DNA of 64,000 bases. Source: a virus. Positions 38,601 to 50,000 of this stretch are shown here, piece by piece (position 1 is the first letter of the stretch; each line of letters begins with the position of its first letter). The position numbers and the translations under genes were made by a program. The notes under the pieces were generated by a model, which worked only from the letters and a program-made list of their open reading frames with translations, did no database searches and was not told the origin of the DNA. The stretch spans positions 64,001 through 128,000 of IMG/VR virus record IMGVR_UViG_3300048927_000157. One strand, written 5' to 3'.

Positions 38601-41600
38601 GATAACAGCTTTTCTAATCTGGCAGCCTGTGCCATCATAATGTCAGCTTCATCTCCTACAATATTATTGTTTGCTATGAAGTTATCTACTTTCTGAGAAG
38701 CTTTTAAGTTGTTGGTTTTAACAGCATCCCAGAATTTTTCATTGAATGCAAGACCAGAGTTTTTATTAAAGAATTCGAAAGCCTGTCTATTTGCTTCAGC
38801 CAGTTGTGGTCCTTGTTTACCCTCGGTCATGTTACTTAAAGTATTGAAGAAACTTCCCGAAATACTTCTTTTATTCTGACCTTTACTTTGCTGCATATAA
38901 TATGCATTCATAGCTTGGTAAGATCTGGCAATCTCAAGCTCAGTTCCAGTCTTCTCTTCCTGAGTCAATGGATCTATTAATGAAGCTGCTTCCTTTCTCT
39001 CTTTCTTGATGGTATTTAACTGCTGTCTCTCTGTCTCTGACATTTGAGAATAATCAACAATTCCATTCACATTATATGGCTCCTTAATCTCTCTTCTTCT
39101 TCTAGCCCACTCAGCCATTTGCTGCTTAACAACATCTGGAACAACCATAGCAATCTTGGTCCCATCTGTAAGAGTTACACCATTCTCAATTGCTTTGAAC
39201 ATGTCATCCCTCAATTTAGTGAATGATCCATTATAAGGAGTTTCAGTATTGTCTTCTAGCCATTGTTTGAATTGCTCGTTATAACTTCTTCTAACCTCAT
39301 CCGTTAAATCAATCTCTTTAGGATAGTTATTTTGTCCAATCTCAGCAACACTTTTAACAGGTTCAAGTCCAGCCGTTGCAGGATCTTTTAAAAGAGCCTC
39401 GTTATATAATCTCACTTTCTCCTGTTCAAAAGCTGCATCAAACTTAGCATAGTCAACAACTGAAGAGAAGTAGTTTGTTAATTTTCCATTAGGAGCTTTT
39501 TGAACCAAACTATCTAACTTATCAATCATCCCAAGATCTTTTAACCTTTGAGAAATAGCATTGTATACTTTTAGATCTTTGTTTCTAACAGTTGTATACA
39601 TTCTGTTAATCATCTTACTTAATAGAAGAAGAATCGGATTACTTGCATTTTGCATGTTACCGAAATTCGACATTAGTAGGTTAACATCATGAATTTTTGA
39701 GTTTAGCTGTAACTGAAAGTCATCTCTCACCGAATCAGGCAATCTAAATTCAGTCATAAGCTGCTCTACCATTTCTTCTCCTCTCTGGGTAGTTAAGTTT
39801 TTAAGCTCCCCACTCAAAGCCTGGATATCAGATGAGTAAGAATTAATCTTTTCAACTAAACTGGCTGCTGTCTTTTTGTCGGCAGCATCTAAGAAATTAT
39901 AATTTAATAGGTTGTCTCTTAGTGTAGAAAGGTGAGCAAGATTCTCAGTAGTTAAGATATCAGCAGATACAGCCTGTGGTCCCATTAAGATAGGGCTAAC
40001 TTTTTGCCCCTTTCTCTCTAGCTCCATAGCCTTTTTAACCTTTCTATTTACATCTGAGTATATAGTATCCACCATGTCTAGGTATGTAGATACTGATTTT
40101 AGAGTATCTGAAGCATCAATTTGATCCCTTAAGGTATCCATTCTCATCTGTAGACCCCTACCTGTACCTTCTTTCTTCAGTACAGCTAATTGTTTTTGCA
40201 TCAAAGTAACAGCAGCATTAAGGTTATTACTTAATGTAGATGGTTTTGCACTATAAAAAATGTCGAAATTACTACTACTTAAGTTACCAGCATCAAAATT
40301 ATTAGCAAACTTATCTTCTTCAAGAGCACTTTCAGTAATCCTATTAACTAAACCATTCAAAGTTGTCTTAGTATTTTGAGAAAAATAACTTTTAATAGTG
40401 TTAATGAAATTATTTACAAGTCTTAAAGCTCTATCATACATAGAAGACTGCTGATTATTCAAGATTGAATTAGAAATTATCTTTCCTAATACTTCTCTTC
40501 TCACTTTATTTGTAAGATCAGCTCCTATTAATCCTTCATTTTGGTAGAGATTGAAATAGAAATTAGATTCATCTACCCATTCTGGAGAATTTTCTACTAG
40601 GGGCAGTACTGAATTGATCTCATCTTGGTCATTATATGCTTCTACAAGGAAGTGAGATACTTCCTCAGATAGATTTTCTAAGGTATTACCTGTCTCTGCT
40701 AGGGCTACCACTCTTTGTGTTAGATCTGACAAAGCCTCAACAGATGGATCAACACCTGTTTTCTGTTTATAATTGGCTAAATAGTTAGATAAAGATGTTA
40801 CTTTTACTCCCAGGTTCTCTAAAATCTTAAGTAAACTCTTCTGAATTCCCTCCTTATCGGAATTACTTAGTATCTTATCTACGTCTACTGTAGAAGTAGA
40901 ATCATACTGTGCATCTATAAGGTTGTTTAGTTCTCTATCAAGTAATAGGTTTGGTCCTGTTTGAGAATTGATATGCTGATCTAGTTCCAGATTATTGATG
41001 ACCTGGAATTGGTTGTCGTTATTTAAAACAACAGTTTCATATTGTTCGTTGTAAACTGGATACTGATTTGAGTCGGCAACCACGTAGTCTTCCTGTATAT
41101 AATCAGTAAGAACATTGTCTACAAATTTATCTCTCAAGGTATTTTTCTCAATTGAGAATCTGTCTTCTACCTGATTTAACTGTTGAAGAGCTTCTACATT
41201 GTTGAAACTTATGGTTGTGATATTATCTCCTTTACCCTGAAGTCTGTACTCATTCTCTATTTTTGATCTAGATGGTGATAACACATTATCTAAGATCATA
41301 TTGTTGATTCTTCCAGCCAATGTATTTGGTGAAAGTTCTGAACTGAATGAATGTAATGGAACCAGATCCCCGTTTACTTGGAATCCTGCCGTTACTATCT
41401 CACCAGCCCCTTGAGCTAAGGCATCGTAGTAGTTTCCCACGATATCTCCGTTGCCAAGTTGAAATTTAAGAACAGGTTCGGTAGAAGAGTATCTGTCGGC
41501 AGCATTGGCTACTGAAGCTTGAAATTCTTCTGCTTGGGTCTTTAGGTAAATATCTAAAGCCTCCCTAACGTTATTTACATACGGAAGAGAGGCAATTTGT

Positions 41601-41683
41601 TTAAATAATTCTGACTCAACCCCATTGAAATCTAAAACTTTTTGTAGTATTCCTGTTGGAGTTATAGTTATTGTACAGCTCAT
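35618..41683 (-). CDS. giant putative virion (internal/ejected) protein 1, 2,021 aa
   Basis: 2,021 aa. An N-terminal module (~residues 20-56) with EALDIY at 41-46 and EFQ at 53-55 is shared with the 765-aa protein at 41754. The body is mostly helical with long coiled coils. Near the C-terminus (~1,880-1,900) a hydrophobic segment (ISTLLILVGSMAIAPIV) is followed by a charged tail. No RNA-polymerase DxDxD motif was found. Gene order and size resemble the giant virion/RNAP-region proteins of crAss-like phages; I suggest a packaged protein. It has its own promoter and is the last gene of the block. Confidence 0.75.
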   Translation of the reverse strand: MSCTITITPTGILQKVLDFNGVESELFKQIASLPYVNNVREALDIYLKTQAEEFQASVANAADRYSSTEPVLKFQLGNGDIVGNYYDALAQGAGEIVTAGFQVNGDLVPLHSFSSELSPNTLAGRINNMILDNVLSPSRSKIENEYRLQGKGDNITTISFNNVEALQQLNQVEDRFSIEKNTLRDKFVDNVLTDYIQEDYVVADSNQYPVYNEQYETVVLNNDNQFQVINNLELDQHINSQTGPNLLLDRELNNLIDAQYDSTSTVDVDKILSNSDKEGIQKSLLKILENLGVKVTSLSNYLANYKQKTGVDPSVEALSDLTQRVVALAETGNTLENLSEEVSHFLVEAYNDQDEINSVLPLVENSPEWVDESNFYFNLYQNEGLIGADLTNKVRREVLGKIISNSILNNQQSSMYDRALRLVNNFINTIKSYFSQNTKTTLNGLVNRITESALEEDKFANNFDAGNLSSSNFDIFYSAKPSTLSNNLNAAVTLMQKQLAVLKKEGTGRGLQMRMDTLRDQIDASDTLKSVSTYLDMVDTIYSDVNRKVKKAMELERKGQKVSPILMGPQAVSADILTTENLAHLSTLRDNLLNYNFLDAADKKTAASLVEKINSYSSDIQALSGELKNLTTQRGEEMVEQLMTEFRLPDSVRDDFQLQLNSKIHDVNLLMSNFGNMQNASNPILLLLSKMINRMYTTVRNKDLKVYNAISQRLKDLGMIDKLDSLVQKAPNGKLTNYFSSVVDYAKFDAAFEQEKVRLYNEALLKDPATAGLEPVKSVAEIGQNNYPKEIDLTDEVRRSYNEQFKQWLEDNTETPYNGSFTKLRDDMFKAIENGVTLTDGTKIAMVVPDVVKQQMAEWARRRREIKEPYNVNGIVDYSQMSETERQQLNTIKKERKEAASLIDPLTQEEKTGTELEIARSYQAMNAYYMQQSKGQNKRSISGSFFNTLSNMTEGKQGPQLAEANRQAFEFFNKNSGLAFNEKFWDAVKTNNLKASQKVDNFIANNNIVGDEADIMMAQAARLEKLLSNRSAFLKQFSNPANPSEIDVESMSTAMLTSFKDLEQDIESLYSELNSKMESEDGLTPVLETESTANEAYIKALSEAVKLQPSLTEMEFMMGHMTALNKNKVTLFNSQFRDFKRTGIIPITGNFKYVTTRLLGLDPKATNSEIQRAITEYEARGGEALDSRFAKSKLLGYFKRFAPKGFAEFYDMLKTGNIVDSNGNNVTLSDVLEDIETGRNGGSPKFTFKNSEGTDINLSQYLSVNAEVEWMEDQNPFTDNPNYVKNAPGSQHMGGSRQPKLATYKNEDFIRKYNIDMAAYSRTGKMTSSGTSQENLNQLEALNLIVESKFEALKNQGLQNTENSFKRFQVRKTTLEHAAKVAKGNVLTTAKNALRDGWSNTVDKMIYGETVDGDINSDGKELSNLTVPVLNVRNIENLEDVTEDVLYGLMTHTHNAHLYTERQKVLAKSNQLEQLMLNKQKFIGKEAKNSRAYKWFQDYRKVNLLGVSELNKVEVPLFGKSVNLTNFLRSFDSYQGLINVGLNPAVSITSGTSAFTFSLTEGILGDYIPSDSYKWGSKRYLANQPAFMSETGKVEKTSEIYLLGEKFGLFRLTERLNGSQYNQALRAVFKDGLHGAAHTLTELMTHPYAPSAMYGVLHDFRYVKKADGSYQLMNFSDFQRISSNEFSTPKELSEAWKSFEDNSVAKNVSTENGVISYSDKFKGLWNEMYGNDQEKIDNELEFMENEITSGTENLVAKIDAKMPMYDKSTASRNALLRFALRHREWFTINMQNRWKSQHYNLNTHKYEEGSYISLSTYIKDMFKAFEFKKGVGNFKEFKSIYDTLDSHQQKNLQRVLVDAAISTLLILVGSMAIAPIVDDEENKDNWAIQYAGYMYFRLASEQMSVGITGIPQSKDVIEAPFVAVNSMKELMKPSNYSFDEVERGSYEGHSKLFKLIAKQTFARHYFDTVHGVTQKSDFFRLNNEWTLMGMSKQSKKEKEEQAKYEEELANTFGGPDRAGMR

Positions 41684-41699
41684 TAAAAATAATTTTATG

Positions 41700-41731
41700 C
41701 AAATATAAGAAAAAGTTTTGACATATCAAAA
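41700..41731 (-). promoter_or_regulatory. late-type promoter with TTTTGA/TCAAAA palindrome
   Basis: On the - strand: -33 TTG (complement of 41727-41729), 19-nt spacer, -7 TATATTTG (complement of 41700-41707). The palindrome at 41716-41731 (TTTTGACATATCAAAA on the + strand) contains the TTG. The start codon follows 16 nt after the -7 box. The same arrangement recurs at 52713-52744. Confidence 0.75.
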
Positions 41732-41753
41732 CATATAATAAAAAATATTACTG

Positions 41754-44051
41754 CTAACAGACTCTATTTTCTAGCATTCTGTTGGTTGTTGCTTCACTTA
41801 TCTTTGACTTGTTTGTAAGGCTCGAATCTGTATTACTTGATTCATACGATTCAATTTTTATTTCTGTGTTCACCATCGGTTTAGATGTATTCATCACATA
41901 GTAGCTAGAATCAAAAACACTGTTTAGAAGAGAATAGATTCCTACTCCGTCTCTGGCATCTGTTAATTCATAGATTCCATCATTAAGCTTAATAAACTCC
42001 TCTACACCGTTTTTAACGATTGCTGTGACTGTATCTACCTTAGTGTATGGTTTAGTGTATTTTTCAAGGCTTTCTGGATGATTTACCACGTAGTCTCTTC
42101 TATCCTGGATATCTATCAAAGCTTCATCTAATTGCTCAGGCATTAAGAAAGACAAAGAATCATCTTTACTTATAGCACTGTAGGCTTGCAATGACGGAAA
42201 GATTCCCTCTTCAGACAATAATGTTAGAACCTGATTCTTTATTAGTGGGTTTGAACTATTAAAGGTCAACCCTTTATTTGTGATCTCAAAGTACTTGTAG
42301 GCTGCATCAAACAATGAAGATTCTAGAACCTTTTCCTGAAGCTGCTTAGCATAAAAGTCTGATATGAAATCTGAAGTCAGATAATCTAAACTACCAAGAT
42401 CTGTATCTAAGACAAGCTTTCTAGTCATGAAATCGTTAATGTCCATCTGTCTTACAGTGTTCTCTGGCATTTTCAGTAAAGACTTATAAAGGGTAACCTG
42501 TTTAGCTGTATCAAAATCTGAATTACTATTGATAGAAAAATTTGGGTCCATTTGTCTTGAAACTATCTGACTTAATTTTCCTTTTATTCCATTTTCATTA
42601 TTAAGGTTGAAAAGTCTTGTGAAGTTATAAACTCCATTATTTTTCAATCCCATTTCTTCTAAAACAGAATCAGGCAAGATGGTGATGTCCTGTTGGAGTG
42701 TAGCATATACATCATCAAGCATATCAGCAAATGAATTGTAGATAGCTGCCTTCTGATATAAATTATCTCTAAACTTAACGTATCCTCCTGATTGAAACAT
42801 TTCTAACTCTCCTAATCCTGTGTCTACAAAGGATAAGTTTCTACTTTTATCAGTTTCAGAGATGGGGATGATCATTTCTGATTGTGTAATATCTTGTCCA
42901 AAGAACTCTGCAATATCATTACTGATATCATAGATATCTGGGTTGCTGACACTATTCATTTCAGCCTTGAATAAGAAGTCATCTACGACATCCAGGATAC
43001 CTAGAATTTCCTCTCTACTCTTGGAGTAATAAGATTGAGCCAAGCCATATAAATCAATGTGATTGAAGGCTGCTTGAATCTCTAAATTTTTTAATAGAGG
43101 TTCTAAAGCTTCATTATTGTACCAGTCATCTACAGGAATCATCCTCAGAGTATCTACTGAATTTGTAAAGGCTTCCTTCGGCTCTCCGACTCTAAGGGTA
43201 TTCAAAATAGATGGAACCAAGTCATTGTTTAGTTTAGGAACCATCATCCCATCAAGGTCTGTGAATACTGGAATTACTTTAGAGTTAATTACTAAATCCT
43301 TGGCATAGTTATAAGCTTCTGGATTATCTAAAATATAATCTTTGATGTCAGCATTGTCCATTGATTGAACTTTAGAAAGGAAATCAGAATCAGATGTGAA
43401 GTTTCTTACATTCATTAAAATATAATCTCTAACATCCTCTGGTAGATAATTTTTAAATTTACCAATACCTGTAATCTGAGTAGTATCTTGAACAACAAAG
43501 TCTTTATAAGATGAATTGTCTGCAAACAAATTAGTTAGCTGGTTCCCCTGTCTTAATGTGTTTCTTAATCTGTTGATGAACTCCTTCACATTCATTCTAA
43601 ATGAAGGAAATGATAAGAGGTTATTAATCTCAGGCTCCGAGTACATACCAGAATTTCTAAGTTTTTCTCTTGATACCTTAAATAGTCCTTCACCTGTAAA
43701 GAAAGTTCTCTGTAGATTTCCCAGTAAGGTGTCTGCACTTTCTATGTTCAAGGTCTGAAGATTATTTGAGAGCTCCGTTACATCCTGATTAGACAGCAGC
43801 TCAGTAGTATTAAGATTGTTAATGTACTTTAATACATCATACAAAGCAGGTTCTTTTTCTCCCAAGTTCCAATCTTTGGCATACTCCTGAAACCTTTCTG
43901 TATTAGCAACAGCCCAGATATCCAAAGCTTCCTCCTGGTCATTAGTATGGGCATAAGCCTCTCTATAAAGAGAGGACTCATTACCTAAATTGTTTAAAAC
44001 TCTGGTTACTCTATCTGTATCAAAGTCCCTATATATTTTACACTTGTTCAT
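41754..44051 (-). CDS. putative virion protein, 765 aa
   Basis: Starts one base after the stop of the 2,019-aa gene upstream. Its N-terminus shares with giant protein 1 an ESSLY...EALDIW...RFQ module, with EALDI at exactly residues 41-45 in both. The rest is helix-rich with Asn/Asp/Leu bias and no membrane segment. A DFDTD string at residues 9-13 is outside any polymerase context and is not taken as a catalytic site. Probably co-packaged with its giant neighbours. Stop codon is TAG. Confidence 0.65.
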   Translation of the reverse strand: MNKCKIYRDFDTDRVTRVLNNLGNESSLYREAYAHTNDQEEALDIWAVANTERFQEYAKDWNLGEKEPALYDVLKYINNLNTTELLSNQDVTELSNNLQTLNIESADTLLGNLQRTFFTGEGLFKVSREKLRNSGMYSEPEINNLLSFPSFRMNVKEFINRLRNTLRQGNQLTNLFADNSSYKDFVVQDTTQITGIGKFKNYLPEDVRDYILMNVRNFTSDSDFLSKVQSMDNADIKDYILDNPEAYNYAKDLVINSKVIPVFTDLDGMMVPKLNNDLVPSILNTLRVGEPKEAFTNSVDTLRMIPVDDWYNNEALEPLLKNLEIQAAFNHIDLYGLAQSYYSKSREEILGILDVVDDFLFKAEMNSVSNPDIYDISNDIAEFFGQDITQSEMIIPISETDKSRNLSFVDTGLGELEMFQSGGYVKFRDNLYQKAAIYNSFADMLDDVYATLQQDITILPDSVLEEMGLKNNGVYNFTRLFNLNNENGIKGKLSQIVSRQMDPNFSINSNSDFDTAKQVTLYKSLLKMPENTVRQMDINDFMTRKLVLDTDLGSLDYLTSDFISDFYAKQLQEKVLESSLFDAAYKYFEITNKGLTFNSSNPLIKNQVLTLLSEEGIFPSLQAYSAISKDDSLSFLMPEQLDEALIDIQDRRDYVVNHPESLEKYTKPYTKVDTVTAIVKNGVEEFIKLNDGIYELTDARDGVGIYSLLNSVFDSSYYVMNTSKPMVNTEIKIESYESSNTDSSLTNKSKISEATTNRMLENRVC

Positions 44052-44052
44052 T

Positions 44053-47000
44053 TTAGTCTAATTCTATATTACATTCGTTTTCTTCAGTACTCTCCTCTAT
44101 ACTATTTTTGATTGGAGAGCTATCACTAACTACCTTATCCGTCTCATTACTTAGTTCAGAAGTGAATTCTGGCACTTGGTTAAGTGCAAACTTGATCTTA
44201 GGACCTATAAAAGGTTTATTATTTAGATCAATATCTATAAGAGCATTATCAATTAGAGTCTGAGCAGTGTTTCTAGAGTTTAAAAACTCTTCTACTGATG
44301 GATAAAACTCTGAATTTGATATCACATCTCTTATTTCATTCACATATTCGTCTGAATAATTCAAAGAAGTCAACCTGTACTTAGGTGATATCTTGTTTTC
44401 TGCTAGGAATTCATTGATATCATTGATGTAAGTACTGAAGTCCTTACTTTTATTATTGGCTAGAGAGTCAAATTGAGACACAATAACGTCACTATTCAAA
44501 GATTCTTTAAGTGAAATAGGATAAATTATATCTTTTCCATTGTGTTTAAACATCACTACAGGAACTTTTCTACCTGTATATGCCTTATCTCTCATAATAC
44601 TTTGTGCATAATTGTAAGGAGTATTATAATTAGCTCCAGAATTAAAGAATAATTGGTTGAAACTAACGTACCCTATATCCATAACCTTACTAGGATTGAT
44701 AGTGTTGTTGGTGTTATCCCTAGAAAATTCATATAAAACCTTTCCATCGTCTGTAGAAGATATGTTTGGTACACCCATGTAAACTATTTGGACAGGTACT
44801 GTAAATGAAGATTTGGCATTAGTGTATCCACTTTGCTCGAATCTATCAAACATACTGTTTCTTAAGTAATCCATGTACACTGCATTAGTACCATTTGAAT
44901 TGTTGAAAGATTTCACTACCCCAATAGTATTACCAGTCTTATCTTTAGAAACAATAACCATGTTATCTTTAAACTCTTTTCTTAGTGCATCATATTCTCT
45001 CTGTTGTGCATCACTTAATTTTGATTTTCCTAATTTCTTTTCAAGATTTCTCAGGATTTTTTCATAAGGAGTTTTATTGAAATCTACATTTAAAGCAGTT
45101 CTTAACTCCTTATTTCTTGATTGTAAAGCACTTATCTCATTCTCAAAGTTTTGGATGTTTCTATCTTCAACAGTTGCTCTATCAAGAAGGGGATATACTA
45201 CATCTCTATTATAGGCTGCCCTGTCACTTACTACTGCATCATTTGCCTCCTCAATTTGCTTGTTTAGTGCATCAAGGAAAGTCTGAGCTGATTGAATACT
45301 TGCTTTTAAAACATTTATTCTACTGTTATTCTCTACAGCTTCTGAAGCCATATTAAGTAGTGGTTCAAACTTAGCTCTATCTTCTTCGGAAACAGATGAT
45401 AAGAATGGTTTCATCCTGTCAAGAAGCACTTTGTTATAAGATGAATCTTGTTCAACTTCAAATGATATTGCATCTCCTGGAGTTAACCTTTGAGCAGCTT
45501 CACTATCAATTAAAGAAGCTAAATCAAAATCAGATCTTACAGGAACCTGAGTTCCATTTACATCCATAGTTAAAGTATAATACCCTGAACTACCTATGAT
45601 GTTATCTGGATTAAATCTTAAGTTAGAATTTGCTTCTAAAGTTGGAATATCCCCTTGAGGAAGAATTATCCTTCTAGATTTATCTAACTGGAAAGAAACT
45701 CTGTTAACCTCTCCATTGGCATCATTGAAAGTAACTCTTACTACCTGCCCTGCCTGGATTAAATCATTTGATTGTTCTAATCCTATTGGTTCATTATCTA
45801 CATCAATACTCCAGCCTACTTTACTATCTACTAACTGAGTGATAAGTAAAGAAGGGGTTATGTTGGCAATAGTTACCTCATTGTTTGAATTGCTTCCTGT
45901 AAAAGTTGCAAAATCATAGTTGTTCAAAACTGTTGGATCTCCTCCTCTTGTTCTTGCTGTAAACTCATCTGTTGGTGCTTCTGTAGTTACAACAGCAATC
46001 TCACTGTCTGAAAGAGGACTCAATTCAGTTTCAGTATTGAAGTATTCGTTTTCTAAGAAATTTCTCTGCTCCAATACATCAGACAATCTGATAGGTGTTC
46101 CATTGTAGTCAATAACTCTACCTTCAACTAATCCATACTTATTAATAAGACTTTTCATTTGAGCTAATTTAGCCTCGTCTTCATTAGTCTTATCTTCCTT
46201 GTTGAATAGGTCCTGATAATCATTGAATAATTTTGAAACCTTTTTAGGGTTTAGATCAAAGTTATCTACAGTTTCTACATTTAATTCCTTAGAAGCAGAT
46301 CTCAACTCATCAATAACATTATCAATGAAATTGTTTAATCTGTCTAATTCAGTATTGATTTGAATGGTTCTTGATTCTGTAGGCTGCTTAGTTTCTTCTA
46401 GGATTCTATCTACTTCATCAAGTTCATCCTGTCTTTGCTTTTCAATCTCACCTATTCTATCTTCCATTTGAGCAAGTCCTTCCTCTAAGGTGATAGAATC
46501 ATCTAAAGCATCAACTTCCTGAGCAATGTTATTAGTCTGATTAATCAGATCATCATATCTATTGTTGATCTCAGTCCTTTTATCTTCAGCAATTTTATTT
46601 ATTCTTTGTTCTTCGGCAAGTTGTGAGTTTCTTTCAGGATCTCCCATTGTTGCTGGAGAAACTTCTGACTCAGCTCTTATTTCACTGATTCTTTCATTTA
46701 GCATTTCAAGCTCAGCTTCATTGGATTTTACAGCATCATAAACCAATTGTTGGTTTGGAGATAGAGTATTCCCAGCAGCCAGGTCTTGTGCAATCCCTTC
46801 TACAATGTTTCTATAAGTGACAGAAGAAGTATCCAAATTCATGTTCCCTTCCTCATCCTGGTTCACAATTTCCTGAAGCTCTTCTTTAGAAATCACATCA
46901 GGCTGTACTTCATTTAAAGTATTACCCTCCTGGATTGAAGTTCCCATTCTAATGATCTCAGCATTCGTTAGAAATGTGTGAACATCATATTTAGAGATTA

Positions 47001-50000
47001 CTCCTGAATCTAGCTTCTCTTTTAATTGTCTGAATTCTTCTTTAGAAAGTTCATCAAATCCTGACTCGTTATTCTCCACCCAATCAGTGTTATCAAAAAT
47101 AGCATCATATTTCTTTCTGTTGAAAATACCTTTGGCTATATTATTCACATAAGCTGGGTCAGCAACCATCTGGGCAGCCTTAGCAAAGTTTCTCATCAAA
47201 GCCATTTGAGCTTTGTAAGCACCTACTAAGCTTTGAATCATATCAGCCTTGTTTCTATCAATAGCTGCTTCATCTTCTGTTTTTTCAGTAGTATCTAGTA
47301 GATGTTCAACGTATCTATCAAGACTTTTTAAATTAGATAAAACGTCTGAAGATTCACTATCTGCTACATTTAAGTTTACTGCATCAAAAAATTTACTGGC
47401 AGGGTTACCAAAAGGCATTGAAGGAATAGATTCTTTCGAGTTTAATATGTTAGTTAATGTGAGAATTCTATTATTAACAGATTCTATTTCACTTTGAACT
47501 CCTGCTAACTTATTGTTAGTTCTATCCAATTCTGAAACTACAGCTTCATTCTCCCCCTGTCTTGGTGGTTTTAAAACATCAGTAGAGAAGTCATTTAGTA
47601 ATTCATTGTGTCTTTTTTCAAGCTCTTCTAACTGGTTTTGTAGATCTTCAAGCTCCGACATTCTTCTTTGTTGAACTCCTGACAAATTGGCATAATAATT
47701 CATAGAATCTGCAATGCCATTAATACCTACAGTTTGCTCAATTGACTGAGCCAGGTTGTTAGCATTATCGGCTGAGTGCATCCCATGAAAGAAATTTAAT
47801 GCTGCCAATTCAGTTATCTGAGTAGGTGAGAAACTACCTTGGTTTGATCCAAGATTTAGTGATTCTGCCATCTCATAAGCTGCATCAAAAGCTTCAACCA
47901 TATTATTCAAATTATCCTGAGTTTCTTTTTTGAAATCAGTTATTTGGTCTGGACTTCTGAAGTTGTATAAATTAACAAGTGCATCCTCTGGAATGTTATC
48001 AATCATAGTATCCATATCAAACTTATTTGATTCAGATAATCCTGCTCTTCTTTCTGCTGAAAGCTTAGCAAAGATAGCATTCTGGTAAGCTAATTGAGCT
48101 TGCTCCAGGTTTCCACTTGCTACATATTTTTTACTCAAATCTGAGTTTATAACTTGTTGATTAAGAGCCCCAATCTTATCACTGATTCTGGCTGTAGAAA
48201 CATTTGCCAAGTTATTATAAATGGCTTGTTTACTTAAATAATCTTCGTGAGCTGTAACTAGGTCTTGTTGGGTGCTATTTAGATTTTCAACATTCCTATT
48301 GATATTTGCTATCTCTCTTGAGACTTGTCTTTGATTCAATACATCAAATCCACCTCTAGCTCTAACAGTTCCTCCTGCACCTACGATCATACCAATCATA
48401 ATGTCGTTCCACCCTGATTCTGAGGTATATGTATTAACAAAAGATTCTCCAAAAGCATTTAAAAGAGATTTATTGATCTCAGTTGCCTGAGGATTAAATC
48501 TAGACTCTAAATAGTTTTTATGAGTATCTGATAAAACGTGCTGAATACCTTCCTCCCAAAGTCCTTCAGTTGCTGGAGCTTCTAAAGCTTTTAGGGCTCT
48601 ATATCCAATTTTCTGAATCTTACTTCTCTGTACAGCTTCCCATACAGCAGATTGTATTCCTTTCTCAGACACTTCTCCAAGAGTTTGTTTAACTCCAAGT
48701 CCGAATACTCTGTTAATCGAATCTTCAAGTAGTCCTTTCTTAACCACTTTGTTAAGCCCCATAGCATCACCAAACTGAAGCCAGTTAGACAATCCTACAA
48801 CAGCAAGGTTGGCAGCAAATACACCATTCCCTGAATCTCTGTTTGCCTTATCAAAATTAGCAATTTCTTCTGAAGTAGGTAGTCTACCATAAGCATTGTT
48901 ATAAGCTTTGATATAATTTTCCTGAGCTTCGTTCATAGCTCCTCTAGCTTCCAATCCAGATTCTGGGGATGCACTTGTTAGAAGTGTCACCATATTACCA
49001 GCCATAGATTTGAAAGTCTGAGCCTTTAACTCTGCTCTTGCAGCTTGCTTAAATCCATTTAATAAAGCTTGTCTACCTAGTGCCTGAGTTTCACCTTTAG
49101 CAGCAGCCCCAATAGTTTCAGCTAAGAATGCTCTAGAAGCTGCTCCTGTAGTAGCTCCTCCTAATCCTACAGCTCCTAAACCAAGACCTGTAGCTCTACC
49201 AACACCAATAGCCCCAACCATAAATCCTACGGCAGGAGCAACTTGTTCAAACCAAAGCTCACTGTGAGCTAGTTTTCCTATTAATGATGAGTTATCATAG
49301 TCTGATGAATGGTAAATTCTGTTAGAACTCTGTGAACTCTTATCATAATCATCTAAAAGTTTGGTGAAATCATTGTTGAAAAGTACATTTAAACTTCTCT
49401 CAGATATAGCTTGAGGTAAATATGCAATCGTTCCAAGAGTTCCCAAGGTTAAACTATCTGCTGAATGAACTAAATTCATTAAACCAGCACCAGCTCTTCC
49501 TCCAAAACCTTGCTGAGCATACTTCATATCTTGATCGGAACCGAATTTGTTTCTTACATAACCGTATCCAATGTTCTTAGATACTTGGTTACCTTCTATT
49601 CCTCCAAGAATTCCCCCAACTACTCCTCCAATAGCAGCACCAATAGGTCCACCAAGGGAACCAATAGCTGCTCCTGTAGCAGCCCCTGCAACAATACCTC
49701 CTCCTATACCAATAGCACCAGCATTACTTTTATCCAGATTAGCCCAGTCTTCACTCATTTGAGTATAGTATTCATCTACATTAATTCTATCACCAATCCA
49801 AGAAGGAGTATTATCTTGGTATGAACCAAATGGATCTATCTTTCCACCTGGCTGAGTTCCTCCACCATTGAATGAGAAACTAGCAGCATTTAAGCTTGGC
49901 TTATAGATAGAATTAAAATCAGGAGTAGTCAACTCTGATACCCTTTTTAAGGATGCAGATAAGGACTCATCCCCGAAGTCATAAGTGACAGGGTTATTTA

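Noticed and set aside
41754-41770. TAG recoding (TAG read as Gln) as in some crAss-like and LAK phages
   Set aside because: TAG at 41754-41756 is followed two codons later by TAA, and TAG at 697-699 directly abuts the next start. Long ORFs are complete with the standard code, so there is no evidence for recoding.
49510-49824. Opposite-strand ORFs under the glycine-zipper region
   Set aside because: Ser/Pro/Asn repeats are the complement of the Gly/Ala-rich segment of the giant protein; no independent signal.
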